Shown here piece by piece: positions 58,141-64,000 of a stretch of DNA of 64,000 nt. The DNA is from Ectocarpus siliculosus. Lineage: Eukaryota; Sar; Phaeophyceae; Ectocarpales; Ectocarpaceae. The notes below the pieces were generated by a model. That model searched no databases. It saw only the letters and a list, made by a program, of their open reading frames with translations, and was not told where the DNA came from. Location of the stretch: contig FN649744.1 of NCBI GenBank assembly GCA_000310025.1, positions 2,602,176-2,666,175 on the forward strand. The letters run 5' to 3'. Position 1 is the stretch's first letter. Each line of letters opens with the position of its first letter. The translations under genes were made by a program, and so were the position numbers.

Positions 58141-59569
58141 ATCGAGGGCAGGTTGGTGGGTCGGAAGAGGCACTATAGAGCCAGCTGTGCCACAAGCGTG
58201 GGAACGCCTCTTTGCATTTTTTATTTTTGAAACCGCTGTGCACGCGCGGCAGCGCCAAGAAACGAGAGCAAGCACAGAGTACCGGAACGGAGAAGAAACA
58301 ACCAGCTGGAAACAACATCTAGCATGGCGTGTAGTTTCCACTTGTTCGATGAGATAGCACGCGAGACCGATGGATGTAAGGAAGAGTGGAGTTTCCTCCC
58401 CTTCCCGCCATAATCGAAACAACTACTGCTGTACATACGTAAAAAAACATGTGATGTCCTGACCGCTGACCTGAGACCCATGTTGTAAAAAAAAAAACAT
58501 ACCGCCCGGATGGTTGCCAGGAAAGGTTGGTACAGGTTGGGCTTTTGGGGGCTTTGGCTGGTGATGTGGAAGAGGGATTTTGGTTTTTGGGGCAACAGAT
58601 ATACACATATTATCTTGGAACTGGATATTTCTCGAACGGTGACTCGTTCTTCGATGTCTATCTACGAAGCATTGTAGACAACAATAAATAGTCTTCATTG
58701 ATCAGAGGCCGGACAGGCCGGGGGGGGCAATCCGGTACACTACTCTTTACCAATGAATGGCACATAGTGGTGTTTCGCGGGAATTGTTGTTGTTGTTGTT
58801 GTTGTTGTCTTCACCTTTAAAACAGATCTATCTCTCTACTCAGTACCATACTCTGTCCGTACTGGTCAAACACTTGTCAATTGAGCGGTCCATCCCCCCC
58901 GATTTATGTACAGTAGTTGCCGACACACGCGGGTACATTGTAGTCAGATAATCACGGCGGTTGCACGGCGGCGCTGTTGGGGTCGGAAAACGTTACCGGA
59001 AAAGTCGATGCCAGTGCTTCTTTTATCGGCGTGGGACGTGGGCGGCAGAATCGAGTGGAGGAGCAGTCAGTTCGGTGCACGCACGGAACGCTCCCGGTCC
59101 CCTGTTTTCTGATGTTGTTCCCCTTTCATTTGTCTGACGAGGGCGGGGGTATACCCTCATTCGTCTTAACTTTATTTCCTCTGTTATTTGTATTTTCAAC
59201 CCTGTGCAGCCTCCTGTAACGGAAAGAGTCCAACGTCAAGTCCCCGACCGTTTGTTTGCCAGCTCCCGAAAAGTGCCGATCAGACGCGACCAGAAAGAGA
59301 TAAGTGCAACACCCTTCGGTGCGTCGTCCGAACCTATGTACCTCATCTTCAGTTCGGCGTTGCGATGAATCGGACACTTCAGAGTGTTGTGCCCAAGGCT
59401 ACCAACAGCAGGAGCGCCCGCACGAACCCGAAAACATGGCGAAATGCCGCATTACACCCCAACACGACGAACATATTAGGAACGCCGAGGGGCCGGCGGA
59501 ATAACACCAACTCTTCTTCTGGAAAACAAAAATTCCTATCTCTTCCCCTCTCCGTTATTAGAACTGTTC
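58141..59569. other. Intergenic; contains a diverged dispersed repeat
   Basis: A (GTT)n run and following bases at 58780-58885 resemble 39240-39340. No gene recognised. Confidence 0.5.
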
Positions 59570-59851
59570 AGAAGCACGATGACCACTAGACTTCTAGTCA
59601 GCGCTGACTACAGATAGCGCCCGCACTTAAGAACTTGGCAGTTAAGAAATTGAGACTCGAAAAAATCAGAAGCTAAGAACTTGAGCACCATTTGTGAGCC
59701 CGGCTAAGAACCCCTACACTAAAACCTTTATAGTGGCGATTTGTAGCCCACAAGAGGATGATCAGCAATATAAGAACCCCAGCCTCGGCCGAAACTAGAG
59801 GTTCTTAAGTGCGGGCGCCAACTGTAGTAGTCTAGTGGTCATCGTGCTTCT
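59570..59851. mobile_element. TIR foldback element, 282 bp
   Basis: Perfect 21-base terminal inverted repeats (core GAAGCACGATGACCACTAG) lie at 59570-59590 and 59831-59851. A second perfect inverted pair of 18 bases (GCGCCCGCACTTAAGAAC) lies further in at 59617-59634 and 59801-59818. The centre repeats TAAGAAC-like words. Non-coding and MITE-like. Confidence 0.85.
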
Positions 59852-59880
59852 TACCAAAATTTCATGCCCGTTTCCGATAT

Positions 59881-59994
59881 GGCTTTGCAACCACGAACAT
59901 GTCCCCCCAGCGTTGTCATCCCTGTGATCAGCGCTGTCTTGCCCGGAGCAGCAAAGTTTCGGTCTGGGGGGACATGTTGGTGGCTGCAACGCCA
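59881..59994. repeat. Inverted repeat with about 30-bp arms
   Basis: Left arm about 59881-59911 and right arm about 59964-59994 share CAACATGTCCCCCCAG-type sequence and pair with three or four mismatches. It lies between two elements that carry the GAAGCACGA repeat, so it may be the body of a third, outward-facing unit. Confidence 0.7.
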
Positions 59995-60015
59995 GACCGG
60001 ACGCGGGCAGTAACA

Positions 60016-60087
60016 CTTGTTAAGAAGCACGACGACCACTAGTCAGCGCTGACTAGTATTCTAGTGGTCGTCGTGCTTCTTAACAAG
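60016..60087. mobile_element. Minimal palindromic derivative of the foldback element
   Basis: 27-base perfect arms (60016-60042 and 60061-60087; core AAGAAGCACGACGACCACTA) with an 18-base spacer that itself contains AGTCAGCGCTGACT. The arm core differs by one base (ACGACGACC for ACGATGACC) from the termini of the 59570 element, so both belong to one family. Confidence 0.85.
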
Positions 60088-62456
60088 AACCCAGCCTGCA
60101 TGGACAGGCTAAAAACCTGTGGTGAATACGGGCTCCCTCTGAACCACTACGAAGGTCATTATTTTGCCCTTCGAAGCGCATTACCCTTCGCGGGGTGAAT
60201 GAACCCCCCGGGTCGCCACACGCAAAACTACGTCACCGTGCCGAACGATGGCCTTGCCGGTTGACCAGACTTGCTCCGCCGGTCACAACTGTCTTTCTTC
60301 GAAGCAAATCTGGCGGTCGAGGAACTCAGAGCGCGGGGTGAGGGTCTCTCTCTTTGGCACTTCAGACCATTCGTAACCCCACAACCGTCGCACTGCGGTA
60401 TCCCTCTTCCGCCACACCCTCCTGTAAGCAACCATGCCAGCATCTCCAAGAATTGGCAGAGAAGATTCACGAAGGCAGTCACCGACCGCACCGGGTCAAC
60501 ATATTCATTCAAGCCGAGATTTGCGTGTGCTTCATGGAATATTTTTCCAAGGTACGGTCACATCAGACAATCAACGTATCACTCTTCGGACGCCGCCGTC
60601 GTAAGAGCACACGAGCGCTCCCTTTTGCCGCTGAGATTCCAAGGCCGTGTGGCGGCATCCTGGAGCGAGAACACCCCTCCTCCACTCGCAAGAAGAAGAC
60701 GTCCACTCTCTCTCATTCCCTAGGCCGGCAGAGCTCGGAAGCGGAGCCCAGACCCTGCGGGCTTCCGGTCACGTGCACGACCACGTCGAGTCTCCCGGCT
60801 AGCGCGGCCGCGGAATCTTGGCCGCGGGCGTCCACGACACGTTAGCCCGCCTGAAGCGGCGGTGCACCGCTCACGGCACAGCGCTCAGCATCGTACCATT
60901 GTGCCGACCCATCAGGGTTGTGGCTCCAGTAACGTTTGCCGCAGCCTGAGCCACGCCCCCGCCTTCTCCCATGCCGGTGTAGCGGGGGCGGTAGTGGTCG
61001 CCCTGCTGGCCAGGACCTCGCCAATCAGAAGCCGGAGGACGGCGGTGCTTGGCCTCGGGGGCGTATTGTTCCGTTAGATACACGACGTTAGTGGTCGCGA
61101 TGACCATTTGTGGACGTTGCGACAACACACATGATCTACACGACCAGAAACGTCGTGCATCTCACGGAAAACCGCGCCCTAAGTGTACGTACAACGTACG
61201 CAGGAAACGCCTCGGACATATGAATGTATGAGACTTGTTTCCAACGAAAGCATGACGAAGAAGAAGCACGTACTGAAGAACTAGAATATCTCAGCAGGAA
61301 CAGAATATCCCGGCAGGAATCTAAGGGAGCAAGCCGTGGACGCAACCACAACATCGACGACGATGATGACGACGATGAGGATGTTACCCGGCTGGGGGGG
61401 TGTCTGCAGCACTTGAGGCCCCCTGTATTAAGTAGGCGTGAAGAGAACAAAGTGTCTCTCGACGTCAGAGCATAAGTCATTTTGTGGTATTACGTAATGG
61501 GGAGGAAGCAGCTCTGAGCAATTATTATAGATGTGAGAGCGATGGCCACTTCGTTCGAAGTCATTTCCAAACGGCAACAGCCCGAAAAGTCGATTGTGAA
61601 CCTCAGCCGAAAACAAGGCCGACGGCGAGATATTTTGTACGACAGCAGCAGCAGCAGCCACATACATGCAGCACACGGGGTTTAGCTCCACATATAGATG
61701 GGCCTTTCTAAAGAAGGACAGTTGCACAGAAACGACCTGTAGGATGCACTGTGCTGTATCAACCCACAATTGCATCGCATTACACCCTGGTAGCACCCGT
61801 CAACCGGCGGCCGCGGATCCCAACGGTTTCTGGAAGCGACAACACAAACAACCAACAAGAAGATGGATCCAAAAAAAGAAAATAATGCGGCTGCTGGGAT
61901 AACCACCCTCCTCCAATAAACCTCCAACCAGGAGACCTTACACACTTCCTTGCACACCTAGGGTTCGCCCTCGCATAACCTCTGCCCGCCTGTCCGCCTG
62001 CCTGTCTGTCTGTCTCACCCTGCCGGAAGCTCCATGACCGAAACCAGCAGCAGCAGCTTGTGCCCAGAACCAGCACGAGCGCCTGGCTTTTTTTGTCAAA
62101 ATGAAAATTCAGAACCGTGAGCGGGCTTTCTCGCGCCCTCTGGCCTCGCGATCTGTGTGCAGTATTCTCGACATGCTCGATCACAAGCAATGCACGCGTG
62201 GGCGTGGTAGAATCCAAAACGAACGGGCTTGCGCCCCACAACACAGCCCCACCACGAGCACACAACAGACGACCCACGAACAGGAAGAAAGGATCTCGCG
62301 GGGGGCCCGCAGATTGGACGATCTTATCTGGAGTGCGTATGTGCGTATCCTCGTACACCGGCATATCTTCTCCCACATGCCCATCTGTGGGACCGAAGAA
62401 TTGTCCCCTGCTTTGAACACATACGCACAAGCACAACGACGCACGCCGTGAGGTTG
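60088..62456. other. Intergenic; no gene recognised
   Basis: Several open frames of 60-160 codons exist on both strands but none shows a domain. A GAC/GAT run (61356-61382) codes for Asp residues in one frame and looks like simple repeat. The end should contain the promoter of the translocator gene. Confidence 0.5.
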
Positions 62457-62983
62457 ATGGCCCAAAGCTTGCTGACCGAGTCGGCAATGGAGGACAAGGG
62501 GACTGGCAGCGTCGACAGGAGGAGAAGAGCGAGGGCCAGCAGCAGGAGGAGTTGTAGACGGCATCCCTCTGCTGCTGCAGTTCTGGTGACGGCGCTGCTT
62601 GCTGCTGTTCTCGCCGCGAGGGTGTCGGGCTTTTCGACGACCGGGGGCGGAGGCGCCCGCGTGGGCTGCCAGCAGCAGCGATGGGAAGGGGGAAGAAGAT
62701 ACCACGTCTCGGCCGCGCGACGCAGCAGCGTGCGGAAGGCGCAGGCCCGGATGGTGGCGACCGAGGGGTCGAGAGTGTCCATGTCTCCCGAAAAACCGTC
62801 TTCCTCTTCTTCCTCCTCAGTCCCTCAAGCAGCGGCCGCACTGGTGTCGAATGCCGGGGACGAGCAGGATGCTGCCGCCGCCGGCACGGCCGAGAGTGCG
62901 CGGGCCCATAGATTGCGGGTCACCACGTTCTTCTTCTTATGGTACACTTTCAACGTCGGCTACAACCTCTGCACAAAATTCAC
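62457..62983 (+). CDS. Plastid triose-phosphate/phosphate translocator-like protein, exon 1
   Basis: ATG 62457 (or 62487, same frame) opens an N terminus with a basic stretch (RRRRARASSRRSCRRHPS) and a hydrophobic core (AAAVLVTALLAAVLAARVSG). A Phe follows at about residue 59, giving the SGF motif that resembles the ASAF-type signal/transit junction of secondary plastids. A Ser/Arg/Ala-rich transit-like stretch comes next, then VTTFFFLWYTFNVGYNLCTK. That last part matches the first transmembrane helix of triose-phosphate/phosphate translocators (F-x-x-W-Y-x-x-N-x-x-Y-N). The exon ends at the donor AC|GTGAGA (62984) in phase 2. I could not find the next exon in the remaining kilobase. Such carriers swap triose phosphates, PEP or similar for phosphate across plastid envelopes. 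Confidence 0.65.
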
Positions 62984-64000
62984 GTGAGAGCTGTGGTGGT
63001 TCCTTTGCGCACCTCTGTCGTTGTTGTGGGTAGGGGATCGGATGTATTTTTTTAGCCACATGCGCCCCGCCACCTGCTGGGTTGCATGCTAAAAGCCTGC
63101 CTGTCTGTAGGCATCCACCCTCCTGGGCTCAATGCGGTAGAGAGAGCTGACGCTGTGACGGGCTCTTGTCGTGGTGGAGAGAGTCGAACAAGCCATCAAG
63201 CAAGAGCCTACGAGTGCTGCATCGGCGGGGGGGGGGCGATTGCGCCGACGATTTCAAAATCAAGTTGGCGTACATATGCATACCTGCACATGAACACACA
63301 GAAGGAACGAGTACGCATGTGCGTTGCCAGGGTGTGTAGTTGGGGTGCGGAGTCTTTTCCCCTGGCAAGCCCCCCGGTGCCCCCGGGAGAGTGCAGCTCG
63401 ATTGCATGCGCCCCACACGGTGAGAATCAAAAACCGAGGTTTGTTTGGTGTGAGAAGGCACGTGACGCTTTCGTGCAATTGAGCAGTCGTTTTCTTTTTT
63501 TTTCTTGCGTTTTATATGTACTGCTGTAGTTCAACATGGTCATCTTGACCACGGTTCGATCTGCGCCAAGATGCCCACAGGTACATGGACCATATCGCGT
63601 GAATATCGGAGAAGTCCCCGTGTCCTTTTTGTTCGCCACTGCTTTCAACCAACCCATTTTTGCTTTCATCATTTTCTGCGACTCTTTTTTTTATCAATAA
63701 CATATTTCTGCAGGAATATTAGCATTTGCCAACAACGTAATAACCGTAGGTGTGTACAATGATCCGATTGCTGAATCAACATGCCGAAGTACCATACTTG
63801 CTGACTATGCACGTGTAGGAGTAGACTACGACGACACTAACTTTGCTTGCGCTGTGTTTCCTTCCCCTAATACTGCTGCGACCTTGGCCCTTCTCGTCTA
63901 CTGGTACCTGTCCTACCCCTGCGCCGCACCCACTTCATGCTACCAACTACAGTCTTACGGGTGAGGAGCTATTTTATTGTGGCAGCACAGACCCGTCGTT
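62984..64000. other. Intron 1 of the translocator gene; no further exon recognised
   Basis: A pyrimidine-rich acceptor-like TTTCTGCAG occurs near 63712, but the sequence behind it does not encode a recognisable translocator helix. Exon 2 probably lies beyond the window. Confidence 0.4.

Noticed and set aside
57335-58357. Plus-strand open frame of about 340 codons
   Set aside because: Apart from the short possible exon at 57486-57557 the translation is Ser/Ala/Arg-rich without domains. The opposite strand has better hydrophobic segments over 57619-58140.
61780-62841. Minus-strand open frame of about 350 codons at the translocator locus
   Set aside because: Low-complexity Pro/Ser/Arg translation; the plus strand shows a signal peptide and a transporter helix.

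Overview
This window is nuclear DNA from a eukaryote with spliced genes. The best fit is a stramenopile alga, most likely a brown alga of the Ectocarpus type. That is inferred from three things: many short GC-rich exons split by 0.5-4 kb introns; a plastid preprotein with a signal peptide followed by a Phe-containing cleavage motif (the bipartite targeting of secondary plastids); and heavy loads of gypsy, copia and LINE elements. No species can be proven from sequence alone. A 100-base run of N (43322-43421) marks an assembly gap.

Host genes, left to right: the 3' part of a SnoaL-like/DUF4440 protein (937-2103, +, two exons); a five-exon F-box protein (4493-11249, +) whose introns hold two inverted-repeat elements; an ARF-family small GTPase (44278-48861, -, four exons found, last exon missing); a second, three-exon F-box protein (49546-52847, +) with a SINE in its second intron; two tentative exons of an unknown gene (55846-57557, +); a tentative membrane protein exon (57619-58140, -); and the first exon of a plastid triose-phosphate/phosphate translocator-like protein (62457-62983, +) that runs out of the window.

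The centre (14462-35490) is one 21-kb nest of retrotransposons. The outer layer is a Ty3/gypsy chromovirus with TG...CA LTRs and a 4-bp CAGC target duplication. It is broken by a Ty1/copia element in reverse orientation. The copia 3' region is in turn broken by a 3.6-kb non-autonomous LTR element with 260-bp LTRs and a perfect 5-bp GTCTT duplication. All three are decayed.

Right of the nest (37.4-43.3 kb) lie two copies of one LINE in head-to-head orientation, with a cluster of about 540-bp SINE-like elements between them. LINE and SINEs share a 3' tail and all end in poly(C), and the truncated copies also begin directly after a C tract. This poly(C)-tailed LINE/SINE partnership is the most interesting signal here. 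Further elements include TIR foldbacks at 5.6, 7.0-8.6, 56.4, 59.6 and 60.0 kb, a long hairpin at 49.1 kb and several satellite arrays.
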